A DNA stretch of 64,000 nt from positions 1 through 64,000 of the forward strand of contig CALXET010000006.1 of NCBI GenBank assembly GCA_944387405.1, written 5' to 3'. Position numbers and translations under genes: made by a program. The notes under the pieces are model-generated. The model searched no databases and was not told where the DNA came from. It was given only the letters and a program-made list of their open reading frames with translations. Positions 9,171 through 18,506 of the stretch are shown one piece after another (the first letter of the stretch is position 1; every line of letters starts with the position of its first letter). The stretch comes from an uncultured Clostridia bacterium. Lineage in GTDB: Bacteria > Bacillota > Clostridia > TANB77 > CAG-508.

Positions 9171-10814
9171 ATGAATAAGTCTAATGAAGAAAAAAGAGTT
9201 GTAATTTATTGCAGAGAAAGTAGAGATGACTATGGTGAAAACTATGAAAGAATTGAAACACAAAGAGATTTACTTGTAAAATATTGTAAAGGTCATGGAT
9301 ATACAAATATAGTTGACATTATAATGGATGATGACAAAAGCGGTACAGACTTTAGCAGATTTGATGATATAAGAGAAAAAGCTAAAAATAAAGAAATAGA
9401 TGTAATCGTTTTTAAAAACTCTGCAAGACTTGGAAGAAATCAAAAAGAGGCATTAGACTTTGTAGAATACCTAGAAGAACAAGGTATAGAAATAATATTT
9501 GAAGATGAACAATATAATGAAGAAATGTTTGGACTATATGCGTGGTTTAATGAGAGAAGAGCAAGAGATGATAGTAAAAATATAAGAAGAAATTTAAGAC
9601 ATAAAATAGAAGAAGGAGATTTACTCGTGAAAGCAATTTATGGATATAACAAAGATGGAAAAAAATTAGTAATAAATGAAGAAACAGCTCCAGTAGTAAA
9701 AGAAATATTTGAATTATATTCTAAAGACTGGGGGTATCAAAAGATTGCAACTTATTTGAATAAAAAAGGAGTACCAACACCATCTCAAAGCAGAAATTTT
9801 GCAAATGCAAAACAAACTGCAAATTGGAAAGCACAGCATATAGTACGAATTTTAGAGGATAGAAGATATATTGGAGATTATGTAGGAGGACATACTGAAA
9901 AAGTAAGTTTTAAATCTAAAAAAACAAAAGTAAAACCACAAGAAGAATGGACTATAATTGAAAATCATCATGAACCAATTATTGATAAAGAACTATTTGA
10001 AAAAGTACAAAAAATCAGAAGGAAAAGGAAAAAAGAAAGTGATAAATACAATAATGGATTCAAGTTTGTAGATGTAGAGAATAATTTGTATTCAGGACTT
10101 TTGTATTGTGGAAGATGTGGAACAGCAATGTATAAAAGGAAAGGAACAAGTGGAACAAGAAAAAGACCAGATAGTTATTTATGTAAAAAATATAGCAATG
10201 AAGGTGCTATAAAAGATATAAGACCAGATTATGGTTGCAAACCACACAGAATAAGAATAGAATATTTAGACCAAATCGTAAATGCTTATATAGATAACTT
10301 AATTAGCAATCCAGAATTTAAAGATTTTGTAATGAACAATGTAAAAGCAATTAATACAAATAAAGTTACTTTGGAGAAAGACTTAAATAAGTATAAGCAA
10401 ACTATAGAAAAACTAGAAAAACAATTCAAACAAGTATATGAAGATAAGCTAAATGACTTAATTCCAGAATTTATATATAAAGACAAAAAGCAAGAATTAG
10501 AAAAGAAGTTAAAAAATGAAAAGGATAAATTAGAAGAAACTGAAAACAAGTTTAATATATTAAATAAACTAGAAAATAAAGAAGATTTAATTTTCAAAGC
10601 AATAGATGACATAAAGAAAAATGGACTAACAAAAGAAGAACTATCAAGATTATTTGATAAAATTGTAGTATTTGATCCAAAAGAAATAACAAAAGAACAG
10701 AAAGAAGAATATAACTTAAATGATAAAATGTACAAAGAACTCTATGAAAATGGGGGCTTAGCATTCCATTTAAAGTTTATGTATCCACAAACTATCACAA
10801 ACAGGTGGATGTGA
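9171..10814 (+). CDS. Large serine recombinase (element integrase)
   Basis: 547 residues from ATG 9171, which follows TGGAGGTG. Residues ~9-150 are the resolvase catalytic domain, with nucleophile Ser17 in YCRESRDD and the Arg-rich KNSARLGRNQKEALD segment. ~160-270 is the recombinase DNA-binding domain (ETAPVVKEIFELYSKDWGYQ, then ATYLNKKGVPTPS). ~310-360 is a Cys zinc ribbon (LYCGRCGTAMYKRK…YLCKKY…DYGCKPH), and ~390-470 a coiled coil. It catalyses integration and excision of the element. The last few codons (…NRWM) run into the target murA sequence, so the C-terminus is set by the insertion site. The ORF is intact. Confidence 0.95.
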   Translation: MNKSNEEKRVVIYCRESRDDYGENYERIETQRDLLVKYCKGHGYTNIVDIIMDDDKSGTDFSRFDDIREKAKNKEIDVIVFKNSARLGRNQKEALDFVEYLEEQGIEIIFEDEQYNEEMFGLYAWFNERRARDDSKNIRRNLRHKIEEGDLLVKAIYGYNKDGKKLVINEETAPVVKEIFELYSKDWGYQKIATYLNKKGVPTPSQSRNFANAKQTANWKAQHIVRILEDRRYIGDYVGGHTEKVSFKSKKTKVKPQEEWTIIENHHEPIIDKELFEKVQKIRRKRKKESDKYNNGFKFVDVENNLYSGLLYCGRCGTAMYKRKGTSGTRKRPDSYLCKKYSNEGAIKDIRPDYGCKPHRIRIEYLDQIVNAYIDNLISNPEFKDFVMNNVKAINTNKVTLEKDLNKYKQTIEKLEKQFKQVYEDKLNDLIPEFIYKDKKQELEKKLKNEKDKLEETENKFNILNKLENKEDLIFKAIDDIKKNGLTKEELSRLFDKIVVFDPKEITKEQKEEYNLNDKMYKELYENGGLAFHLKFMYPQTITNRWM

Positions 10815-10815
10815 A
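10797..10815 (+). other. Right attachment junction (attR) in murA
   Basis: The recombinase frame (…ACA AAC AGG TGG ATG TGA) changes here into the murA frame GGT GGA TGT GAA (Gly-Gly-Cys-Glu) starting at 10804. The crossover dinucleotide of a serine recombinase must be at or near here, plausibly within GGTGG (10804-10808). The exact core cannot be fixed without the left end of the element or an empty site. Confidence 0.65.
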
Positions 10816-11715
10816 ATTGGAGCAAGGCCAATAGACCTACATATTGAGAATTTTAAAAAAATTGGAATAAATATTGAAGAAAATGCTGGATATATAGTAT
10901 GCAATTGTGATAAAATAAAGTCTGCAGAAGTGCATCTTGAATTTCCAAGTGTAGGAGCAACGGAAAACATAATTTTAGCATCAATTTTATCTGATGCAGA
11001 GATTATTATAACTAATGCTGCAATGGAACCTGAGATAGTGGACTTACAAGAATTTTTAAATAGAATGGGAGCAAAAGTCTATGGAGCAGGAACGAATTGT
11101 ATTAAAATAGTTGGAGTAAAAAGATTAAAAGAAGTTTCATATACAATAATGCCAGATAGAATTGAAACAGGAACTTTTTTAGCGATGTGTGCTGCAACAG
11201 GAGGAAATCTAGAATTAAGAAATACAAATTACAATCATATTATTCCTGTATTAGATAAACTAGAAGAAACAGGATGCAGAATAGAAAAAAATAAAAATAA
11301 TATATATATCGAAGCTAAAAAAAGGCTTAAGGCTATTGATATAAAAACTTTACCATATCCAGGATTCCCAACTGATATGCAATCAATATTTTTAGGGATG
11401 CTTTGCAGTGCAAAAGGAACATCAGTAATTACAGAAAATATTTTTGAAAATAGGTTTAAATGTGTCCCTGAATTAAATAGGATGGGAGCAAAAATCAAAA
11501 TAGAAGGTAATTGCGCAATAGTAAAAGGTGTAAGAAAACTTACAGGAGCAGAAGTTAGAGCAACTGATTTGAGAGGTGGAATTGCATTAGTTATTGCAGG
11601 ACTTACTGCAAATGGAATAACTAAAGTTGAAAATATAGGATTTATAGAAAGAGGATATGAGAAATTAGAAACAAAGCTTACAAAAATAGGAGCTAGTATA
11701 TATAAAGAGAGGTGA
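10804..11715 (+). pseudogene. murA: murA (UDP-GlcNAc enolpyruvyl transferase), 3' part cut off by the element
   Basis: 303 codons in frame, from GGCEIGARPIDLH to IYKER. The fragment starts at the active-site loop (the first Cys corresponds to the phosphoenolpyruvate/fosfomycin-reactive Cys of MurA). It keeps the conserved HLEFPSVGATENI, LPYPGFPTDMQ and DLRGGIALVIAGL segments but lacks about the first 115 residues, which should lie beyond the element's left end. MurA commits UDP-GlcNAc to peptidoglycan. The interrupted copy cannot make the enzyme unless the element leaves or another murA exists (many Firmicutes have two). A GTG at 10930 has no clear ribosome binding site. It is followed closely by ftsQ, as in other Clostridia. 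Confidence 0.9.
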
Positions 11716-11725
11716 TACTAGAGCT

Positions 11726-12838
11726 TTGGGAAGAACAAGTAATATAAATAAAAATAAGAAAAGTAAAAATAAAAAACAAGTAATAGATGATAGATTTAAT
11801 TTTGATCAAGATTATTTTTTAGGATTATCTGATTCTGAAAATAATAAAAAACACAAAAATAATAAGAATAATAAACCAAAAAAGAGCAATAAAAATAGTA
11901 AAAATAGTAATTATATTTCTCAGGATGAAAAGAAAAATAGTAAATCTAGAAATAGAAAAAATAATAAATCAAATGGAAAATTATCAAGTAAAGAAGCTGA
12001 TATAATAAGACAAAAAGAAATATTAAGCAAAAATATAGAGTCAGGAAAGATAAAAAATAAAAAACTAATTGAAAATGAAAAAAAGAAAATAAGAAAAAAG
12101 AAAATAATAAAATTTATATTACTTGCATTTATTATTATAGGAATACTTACATTTTTATTTATTTCACCAGTATTTAATATATCAGAAATAGATGTAAAAA
12201 ATAATAATAAAATTTCAAGTGATACAATAGAAAGTGTTTCAGAAATAAAAAAATATAAAAATATATTTTTATTTAGTAAATCAAATTCAATTAGCAAAAT
12301 CTTGGAATCTGAACCATATGTAGAAAGTGTAAAAATAAAAAGAAACTTTCCAAATAAAGTTACTATAGAAGTAACTGAAAGAGTACCAGAAGTTCAAATT
12401 AAAGTAGACGATACTACATATGCGTATATAAATAATCAAGGATATATTTTAGAATATTCAGAAACTAAATTAGATCTTCCAGTAGTTACATCAGCACATA
12501 CTGATTTTGCAAATTTAAGAGCTCAAGATAAGACTACAAGATTATGTGAAGATGATTTAAATTCATTAGGAAATATATTAAAGATAATATCTATGATGAA
12601 AGATTATGAAATTGCTTCATATATAGATGGTTTTGATATTAGTAATACGGATGATTTAGAATTAAAGCTTAATAAAGAACAACAAAATAAAGTTGTTTAT
12701 TTTGGAGATTGTTCAGATTTAAATACAAGAATATTATACTTAATAGAGATTTTAAAAGATACAAAAGGTGAAAAAGGTCAGATTTTTATAAATGGAGACC
12801 TAAATGAAGATTATGTATATTTTAGAGAAGATGTGTAA
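11726..12838 (+). CDS. ftsQ: Cell-division protein FtsQ/DivIB
   Basis: 370 residues from a TTG start at 11726 after AGAGAGGTGATA. Residues 1-127 are a long Asn/Lys/Ser-rich cytoplasmic region, ~128-147 one membrane helix (FILLAFIIIGILTFLF), and ~150-220 the POTRA domain (VFNISEIDVKNNNKISSDTI … YVESVKIKRNFPNKVTIEVT). The FtsQ beta domain follows. It acts at the septum with FtsL/FtsB (DivIC), linking the Z-ring to wall synthesis. The start lies 10 bases after murA; the position between murA and the DUF881 genes is typical. The basic N-tail is longer than usual. Confidence 0.92.
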   Translation: MGRTSNINKNKKSKNKKQVIDDRFNFDQDYFLGLSDSENNKKHKNNKNNKPKKSNKNSKNSNYISQDEKKNSKSRNRKNNKSNGKLSSKEADIIRQKEILSKNIESGKIKNKKLIENEKKKIRKKKIIKFILLAFIIIGILTFLFISPVFNISEIDVKNNNKISSDTIESVSEIKKYKNIFLFSKSNSISKILESEPYVESVKIKRNFPNKVTIEVTERVPEVQIKVDDTTYAYINNQGYILEYSETKLDLPVVTSAHTDFANLRAQDKTTRLCEDDLNSLGNILKIISMMKDYEIASYIDGFDISNTDDLELKLNKEQQNKVVYFGDCSDLNTRILYLIEILKDTKGEKGQIFINGDLNEDYVYFREDV

Positions 12839-12852
12839 AGGAGGAAAACAGT

Positions 12853-13575
12853 TTGAAAAAACAATACTTAATTATAGGTGTATTATGTCTTATTATTTCA
12901 GTAGGAATTACTGTTCAAATTAAAACAGTAAAAAGTTGGAATACAAGTACATCTATGCAATCCACTACAGAAAATAAATTGAAAGATAGTGTACTAAAAG
13001 AAAAAGAAAAATATGAAAGAACTTATCAAGAACTTCAAAATGTTACATCTGAACTTGAAAAAATTAGATCTACTGTAGCAGATAGTAGTACTGAAGCATC
13101 TGAAATTGAAGAAAAAATAAGCGAATTAAATGCTATTTTAGGCTATACTGATGTAAAAGGAAAAGGAATAGTTGTAACAGTAAAAGATGGTACTCCAGCA
13201 AATATAGAAGGGTTTGATACAGATTATTTAAGTATGTATATGGTTCATGATGGAGATTTGAAAAATATAGTAAATGAATTGTTTAATGCTGGAGCAGAAG
13301 CTGTTTCAATAAATGGAGAGAGAATAGTTAGCGTAAGTTCAATAATGTGTTCAGGAAATATTATAAGGGTTAATGGTGAAAAATTAGGATCACCATATGA
13401 AATTAAAGCTATAGGAAGCCCAAATGAATTATATGGACAACTTCTAAGACCTGGTGGATATTTGGAATGGATGGAATATGAAGGTGTTAGCGTAGAAGTT
13501 AAAGAGGATAATAGCATAACTGTTCCAAAGTATACAGGAGTATATAATTCAGATTATATAAATAGAGCAGACTAG
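12853..13575 (+). CDS. DUF881 family membrane protein (first copy)
   Basis: 240 residues from TTG 12853, 9 bases after AAAGGAGG. An N-terminal membrane helix (~4-20) is followed by a coiled coil (~30-85) and the DUF881 domain (~90-235) with VKGKGIVVTVKDG, NELFNAGAEAVSINGERIV and PYEIKAIGSP. DUF881 proteins sit between ftsQ and sbp in many Gram-positive division clusters; the exact role is unsettled. The domain faces outside the cell. A paralogue follows directly. Confidence 0.9.
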   Translation: MKKQYLIIGVLCLIISVGITVQIKTVKSWNTSTSMQSTTENKLKDSVLKEKEKYERTYQELQNVTSELEKIRSTVADSSTEASEIEEKISELNAILGYTDVKGKGIVVTVKDGTPANIEGFDTDYLSMYMVHDGDLKNIVNELFNAGAEAVSINGERIVSVSSIMCSGNIIRVNGEKLGSPYEIKAIGSPNELYGQLLRPGGYLEWMEYEGVSVEVKEDNSITVPKYTGVYNSDYINRAD

Positions 13576-13586
13576 GAGGAAGTAAT

Positions 13587-14267
13587 ATGAAATCAAAGAT
13601 AATTATGATTATTACAATTGCAATTATTTGCATTTTACTTACTAGTGTAATGTTTGTTCAGTTTAAAACTGTTAGAGTAGTAGAAAGATCTGGAATTAGC
13701 GATATGAGAGAAAGTGAACTAAGATCAGAACTTACATCATGGAGAAGTAAAACAGAAGAGGCTGAAGCAACACTAGAAGAAAACAAGAAAATATTAGAAG
13801 AATATAATAAAGATATAGAAAATGATAATAGTTCTTTGGAATTATTAAAAAGTGAGCTTTCAAAACTCGAAACATCAGCTGGATATACTCCAGTTACAGG
13901 AAAAGGTATAGAAATAAAAGTAGAAGATGGAGAAGCTGCTGTTAGTGCAGAAGACATACTTTTATTAATATATGAACTTAAATATGTAGGGGCAGAAGCT
14001 ATATCAATAAATGATGAAAGATATGTAACAATTACAGATATAGTTGATGTTGAAAATAAATTTATATTTGTTAATGGTAAAAGACTTGTATCACCTTATA
14101 CTATAAAAGCTATTGGAGATCCATCATATTTAGAAAGTGCGGTAAATATAAAAGGTGGATATAAAGATACTATGGAAGCTGAAGGAAAGAATGTTTCTTA
14201 TGAAGTAAAAGACAATATTAGAATAGAAAAATATAATGGTGTAATGGAAATAAATTATGGTAAATAG
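13587..14267 (+). CDS. DUF881 family membrane protein (second copy)
   Basis: 226 residues from ATG 13587, 11 bases after the first copy and behind AGGAGG. Same layout: membrane helix (~4-24), coiled coil (~35-95), DUF881 domain with VTGKGIEIKVEDGE, LKYVGAEAISINDERYV and PYTIKAIGDPSYLE. The two copies share the domain motifs but differ in the coiled coil, so this is an old duplication; the pair may form a heteromer (inference). Confidence 0.9.
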   Translation: MKSKIIMIITIAIICILLTSVMFVQFKTVRVVERSGISDMRESELRSELTSWRSKTEEAEATLEENKKILEEYNKDIENDNSSLELLKSELSKLETSAGYTPVTGKGIEIKVEDGEAAVSAEDILLLIYELKYVGAEAISINDERYVTITDIVDVENKFIFVNGKRLVSPYTIKAIGDPSYLESAVNIKGGYKDTMEAEGKNVSYEVKDNIRIEKYNGVMEINYGK

Positions 14268-14278
14268 GAGGTTTAAAT

Positions 14279-14662
14279 ATGATTTATATAACTATAATAA
14301 TAAGTTGTGTATTAGGTGTTATTTTAGGACTTAATCTTCCAACAATTTCTTATTCATATTCTGGATATTTAGCAATTGCTATAATTGCAGCATTAGATTC
14401 CGTGTTTGGTGGAATATCTTCATCACTTAAAAAGAATTTTGATATTAAAATATTTGTTACTGGATTTTTTGGAAATGCAATTCTTGCTATGCTACTTACA
14501 TATTTAGGTGAAAGATTAAATGTAGATATATATCTTGCTGCAGTAATTGTATTTGTTGGAAGAATGTTTAATAATTTAGCTATAATTAGAAGATATTATG
14601 TTGAATTATGGACGAAAAAAGCCAAAAGAAAAAATAGAAAAAAAGAGCTAATAGAAGATTAA
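14279..14662 (+). CDS. sbp: Small basic protein, DUF1290 (Sbp)
   Basis: 127 residues from ATG 14279 after AGGAGG. Three or four membrane helices (IIISCVLGVILGLNLP, AIAIIAALDSVFGGISSSL, FGNAILAMLLTYLGERL, YLAAVIVFVGRMFNNLA) and a very basic end (KKAKRKNRKKE) match the Sbp/DUF1290 family found before ftsA in Firmicutes. Function unknown. It is the last gene of the ftsQ transcript, since a terminator follows. Confidence 0.9.
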   Translation: MIYITIIISCVLGVILGLNLPTISYSYSGYLAIAIIAALDSVFGGISSSLKKNFDIKIFVTGFFGNAILAMLLTYLGERLNVDIYLAAVIVFVGRMFNNLAIIRRYYVELWTKKAKRKNRKKELIED

Positions 14663-14711
14663 ACTGCCAGAAAGCTTTAAATATAAGTAAATTAAATAGT
14701 TTATACAAATG

Positions 14712-14753
14712 AAACAGATGTAAGATGAAAAAAGTAATCTATAATATCTGTTT
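14712..14753 (+). terminator. Terminator after sbp
   Basis: AAACAGAT (14712-14719) pairs with ATCTGTTT (14746-14753) around a 26-base loop that can fold further, followed by TATTTTTA. It separates the ftsQ-sbp unit from ftsA. TTGACT (14883-14888) and TATAAT (14901-14906) appear just before ftsA, but their 12-base spacing is too short for a normal promoter. Confidence 0.6.
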
Positions 14754-14941
14754 TATTTTTATAATTTTTATGTCTAGAGCTGTTGATTTTTTAAAAAAAT
14801 TGTTATATAGTATTTTAGTATTCACGAATAAAAATAATTACAAAAGCATTACAAAAGGGTTACAAAAAAGTGACAATTTCTATTGACTTTTTTTATAAAA
14901 TATAATATTCTTAAGCAAATAAAGAAGATGGAGGAATAAAC

Positions 14942-16174
14942 TTGGCAATAGGTGATATAATTGTAGGTATCGATATTGGAACGTCTAAAGTTAGTGCAGT
15001 TGTTGGCGAAGTAAATAACTTCAATCAAATTGAGATTATTTGTAGCACCAGTAATAAATGCCATGGAATTAATAAAGGCAAAATTGTTGATGAAGAAGCT
15101 ATAACAAAAGCTATTGAGAAAACAATTGCCGAAGCAGAAGATATTTCTGATTTTAAAATTAATTCAGCTTATATTAATATTCCTGGAAAGTATGTAACTA
15201 TAGTACAAAACAGTATCGTAAAAGAAGCAAAAGATAAATATGCTGGAATATCATTAAAAGATGTTGTATCAGCAATGAATCAAATAAGAGATATCGAGAT
15301 TCCAGATGATAAGATACTAATAGATATAGTTCCAGATAAGTTTATACTAGATGATGGTAAAGTAACAGATGACCCTATAGGAAAGTTTAGTTCTAGTTTT
15401 ACTTTATTAGCACAAATTATACTTGCTGAAAAAGAGCATGTTAAAAAGATTACTAATATATGTAGAAAAGCTGGAATTGATATTGATGGTATTGTACCAA
15501 ACACTTTGGCTGAGAGAAATTTGGTATTAGACTTAAATGAATTAAATGATAATGTTATGCTAATAGATATTGGTGCTGGAAATACAGACATAGGTATATT
15601 TAATGGATCAAGTTATATATATACAAATACATTGCCACTTGGTGGAGATAATGTTACTAATGATATAGCTTATGTACTAAATATTTCTCTAGAGGAAGCT
15701 GAAAAATTAAAAAGACAATATGGACTAGCTTTAAAATCATTTATTGATAATGATAATAATATTGTTTTAAATACATATATGGGTGGAGATTCAAAAAGTA
15801 AAACAATAAAGAGTTCAGAGTTAATTGAAATAATAGAAGCTAGAGTTGAAGAAATATTTTCTTTAGTAAATAAAGAAATAATTGCTCAAGGCTTAAAAAA
15901 TAATATAAATAATGTTGTACTTGTTGGAGAAGGTATTGTTAATTTAAATAAAAGCGATATGGCTGGAAAGATTATTTTAAATATTCCAGTTAAGATTGCA
16001 GCAGGAAGATTAGTAACTACAGTTAAATCAACTTTCAGGACAAGTTATGCAATTGTGAGATATATTGCTTCAAGACCATTTGCTAGCAGTGTATCAAGTA
16101 GTATAGATACAAGAAATGAAAAATCTGTATTTAAAACAGTATTAGATAAGATTAGAGATTTCTTTTATTCTTAA
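14942..16174 (+). CDS. ftsA: Cell-division protein FtsA (actin-like)
   Basis: 410 residues from TTG 14942 after GATGGAGGAA. Actin-fold motifs are clear: phosphate-1 VGIDIGTSKVSAVVGE (~7-22), the 1C subdomain, phosphate-2 NVMLIDIGAGNTDIGIF (~200) and a late adenosine motif (VVLVGEGIVNL). The C-terminal amphipathic helix (VLDKIRDFFYS) is the membrane anchor. FtsA tethers FtsZ filaments to the membrane. The next gene is ftsZ, 69 bases on, with no terminator between. Confidence 0.95.
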   Translation: MAIGDIIVGIDIGTSKVSAVVGEVNNFNQIEIICSTSNKCHGINKGKIVDEEAITKAIEKTIAEAEDISDFKINSAYINIPGKYVTIVQNSIVKEAKDKYAGISLKDVVSAMNQIRDIEIPDDKILIDIVPDKFILDDGKVTDDPIGKFSSSFTLLAQIILAEKEHVKKITNICRKAGIDIDGIVPNTLAERNLVLDLNELNDNVMLIDIGAGNTDIGIFNGSSYIYTNTLPLGGDNVTNDIAYVLNISLEEAEKLKRQYGLALKSFIDNDNNIVLNTYMGGDSKSKTIKSSELIEIIEARVEEIFSLVNKEIIAQGLKNNINNVVLVGEGIVNLNKSDMAGKIILNIPVKIAAGRLVTTVKSTFRTSYAIVRYIASRPFASSVSSSIDTRNEKSVFKTVLDKIRDFFYS

Positions 16175-16243
16175 TAAATAGATAAATAATTTAGTTTTTA
16201 ATTTTAAGGAAATATATATAATATGTAAGGGAGGATCTACTTT

Positions 16244-17353
16244 ATGATAATGGAAAATGATGAAGAGAAATTCATGATGGATGGAACAGCTACGATTAAA
16301 GTAATAGGTGTTGGAGGCGCTGGAAATAATGCTGTAAATAGAATGATTGATGCAGGAATTAAAAATGTAGAATTTATAGCAGTAAACACAGATAGACAAG
16401 CACTTCAATTATCAAAAGCTTCAACTAAAATTCAAATAGGTGAAAAACTAACTAGAGGATTAGGTGCTGGTGCAAATCCTGATATAGGAGCACAAGCTGC
16501 AGAAGAAAGTAAAGCTGAAGTTGCTGAAGCTTTAAGAGGAGCAGATATGGTATTTGTTACATCTGGTATGGGTGGTGGAACAGGTACAGGTGCTGCACCA
16601 ATAGTTGCTGCTACAGCTAAAGAAATGGGAATATTAACAATAGGTGTTGTTACAAAACCATTTACTTTTGAAGGAAAGAAAAGATTAGCTCAAGCTGAAA
16701 GAGGAATTGAAAATCTAAAAGGTAAAGTAGATACTTTAGTTGTAATTCCAAATGATAAATTATTACAAGTTATAGATAGAAAAACATCAATAGTAGAAGC
16801 TTTTAGAATGGCAGATGATGTTTTAAGACAAGGTGTTCAAGGTATATCTGATTTAATTTCTGTACCAGGACTTATTAACTTAGACTTTGCTGATGTTAAA
16901 ACTATAATGCTTGATAGAGGAATGGCTCATATGGGTATTGGTACTGCTTCTGGTGAAAACAGAGCAGAAGATGCTGCAAAACAAGCTATTCAAAGTCCAT
17001 TACTAGAAACATCAATTGAAGGTGCTAGAGGAGTTATTATTAATATTACTGGTGGATCAGATGTAGGATTACATGAAGCAAATACAGCAGCTGAATTAAT
17101 TCAACGCTCAGCAGACCCAGAAGCAAACATTATATTTGGTTCTGTAACAGATGATTCAATGGGTGATGAAATCAGAATTACAGTTATTGCTACTGGATTT
17201 GAAGGCGATGATGAAAGAGAGCAAAAAGCAAATGATATAGTAAATAAAGCTTGGGAAAGAAAGATGAATACAATAGGTGGAGTTGCTGATAGATCTTCAT
17301 CAAATAATGGAGAACTTGATATTCCAACTTTCCTAAGAAAAAATAATAAATAG
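16244..17353 (+). CDS. ftsZ: Cell-division GTPase FtsZ
   Basis: 369 residues from ATG 16244 after AAGGGAGGATC. Tubulin signature [20 protein letters not shown] at ~106-125, the T7 loop segment [11 protein letters not shown], and the conserved C-terminal tail [12 protein letters not shown] that binds FtsA/SepF. It polymerises with GTP into the Z-ring. The linker between core and tail is short. An in-frame CGC (17104-17106, Arg) shows that CGC is read normally here. Confidence 0.97.
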   Translation: MIMENDEEKFMMDGTATIKVIGVGGAGNNAVNRMIDAGIKNVEFIAVNTDRQALQLSKASTKIQIGEKLTRGLGAGANPDIGAQAAEESKAEVAEALRGADMVFVTSGMGGGTGTGAAPIVAATAKEMGILTIGVVTKPFTFEGKKRLAQAERGIENLKGKVDTLVVIPNDKLLQVIDRKTSIVEAFRMADDVLRQGVQGISDLISVPGLINLDFADVKTIMLDRGMAHMGIGTASGENRAEDAAKQAIQSPLLETSIEGARGVIINITGGSDVGLHEANTAAELIQRSADPEANIIFGSVTDDSMGDEIRITVIATGFEGDDEREQKANDIVNKAWERKMNTIGGVADRSSSNNGELDIPTFLRKNNK

Positions 17354-17423
17354 TCAGCAATAATATTAATACATAAAAACTACATAACTACATTACATTA
17401 CAAAAGATTAGACATATTATATT

Positions 17424-17461
17424 AATAAGCAGGAATATAGTAAAATATATTCTTGCTTATT
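17424..17461 (+). terminator. Terminator after ftsZ
   Basis: 16-bp stem: 17424-17439 pairs with 17446-17461 (one G-U) around GTAAAA, followed by a T-run. Ends the ftsA-ftsZ transcript. Confidence 0.85.
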
Positions 17462-17465
17462 TTTT

Positions 17466-17660
17466 ATGAAATTAGATAAGAAAAATAGTAAAAATAAAAG
17501 TAAATAAGAAGGTAATAGAAGATTAAAAATAATTATTAGATTTAATAGAGAAAAAAATATAAAAATAAAGAAAAATTGTATGCAAAAATTAATTTAATAT
17601 ATATAAAGTGACAGTATTTTTAAAAGATGGATATTAAAATAAATATATATCATATACAAA
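17466..17660. other. AT-rich gap before spoIIGA
   Basis: The 320-base gap between ftsZ and spoIIGA holds the ftsZ terminator and then about 200 bases of A-rich sequence that must contain the spoIIGA promoter. I found no clear -35/-10 pair and no Spo0A box (TGTCGAA or its complement). Confidence 0.4.
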
Positions 17661-17673
17661 AGAAGGTTAATTA

Positions 17674-18505
17674 ATGGTTTTATATTTAGATCTGATAATT
17701 ATAAAAGAATTTATAATGGATTTTATTTTGCTAATAACAACGGTTTCAGTTCTAAAGAAAAAAACAAGTAGCTATTTAATAATTATTTCTAGCTTGATAG
17801 GAGTATTAGAGACTATTTTAGATATCTTAATAAATTTTAGTATTCCTATTAGATGGATAATAAAAATTATAGTATCTATACTTATGATAAAAATAATTTA
17901 TAAAACAAAAGATTTAAAAGAATTTGCAAAAGAAATTTTTGTGTTTTACATAGTAAGTTTTATATATGCAGGAATTACAATATCCTTGATGTTTTCAAGA
18001 TCTTTAAATGAATTTTTAAATACAGGTTCAATGATTGGAAAGTATTCATCATGGATTATTATATTATCTATTTTACTTAGTATAATACTTATTAAAATTA
18101 CATTTAAATTAATATCTAAAAATATTAGAAAAGATAATATGATATGTAATTTAGAGATATGCATAGATAAAAAAATATTAAATTTAAAAGTATTGTTAGA
18201 TACGGGAAATTTATTAAAAGATCCAATTCTAGGATTTCCTGTTGTAATAGTAGAGAAAAGTATTTTAAGAGATATACTAGAAAGCACAAATATTAAAAGA
18301 AAAATTTATTTAATACCATATGAAACACTTGGAAGTAAAAATAAGGTGCTATTTGGAATAAAACCAGAATACATTAGATTAAGTACAAATAACAATTATG
18401 TTATTAAAGATGTAATACTTGGTTTGTATGATGGTAAGTTAAGCAAATGTAATTCTTATAAAGGATTAGTTCGGCATTGAAATATTAGATAAAGGAGTGA
18501 AGTAA
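17674..18505 (+). CDS. spoIIGA: SpoIIGA, sigma-E processing peptidase, with CGG +1 shift near the end
   Basis: Five membrane helices in the first ~155 residues, then an aspartic-protease-like domain with the catalytic motif [11 protein letters not shown] (~174). It cleaves the pro-sequence from sigma-E during sporulation. Read plainly it ends at TGA 18478-18480 after GTT CGG CAT. Skipping the C of CGG (18472-18474) gives GGC and adds [10 protein letters not shown] before TAA 18503-18505, one base before the sigE ATG. The longer end (YKGLV-GIEILD) fits the conserved C-terminal strand (Y-x-x-L-h-x-x-E-L) better than the short one, and the stop/start spacing suits translational coupling. Length with the shift is 276, near the usual size. 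Confidence 0.88.
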
Positions 18506-18506
18506 T

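Larger units (their letters stand above)
1..10803 (+). mobile_element. Integrative mobilizable element, right-hand part, inserted in murA
   Basis: The block holds a relaxase tail, small conserved cargo genes, a giant protein, a DUF6076 gene, a dinD pseudogene and, last, a large serine recombinase whose gene ends inside the interrupted murA. This is the usual layout of serine-recombinase integrative or mobilizable elements of Clostridia. The right boundary is placed where murA codons resume (10804). The left end and the 5' part of murA lie outside the window, so the full size and type (ICE or mobilizable element) cannot be told. Two genes are damaged (relaxase, dinD), which suggests decay. I see no type IV secretion genes in the visible part. 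Confidence 0.8.

Noticed and set aside
14883-14906. Promoter TTGACT/TATAAT before ftsA.
   Set aside because: The spacer is 12 bases, too short for a normal promoter.
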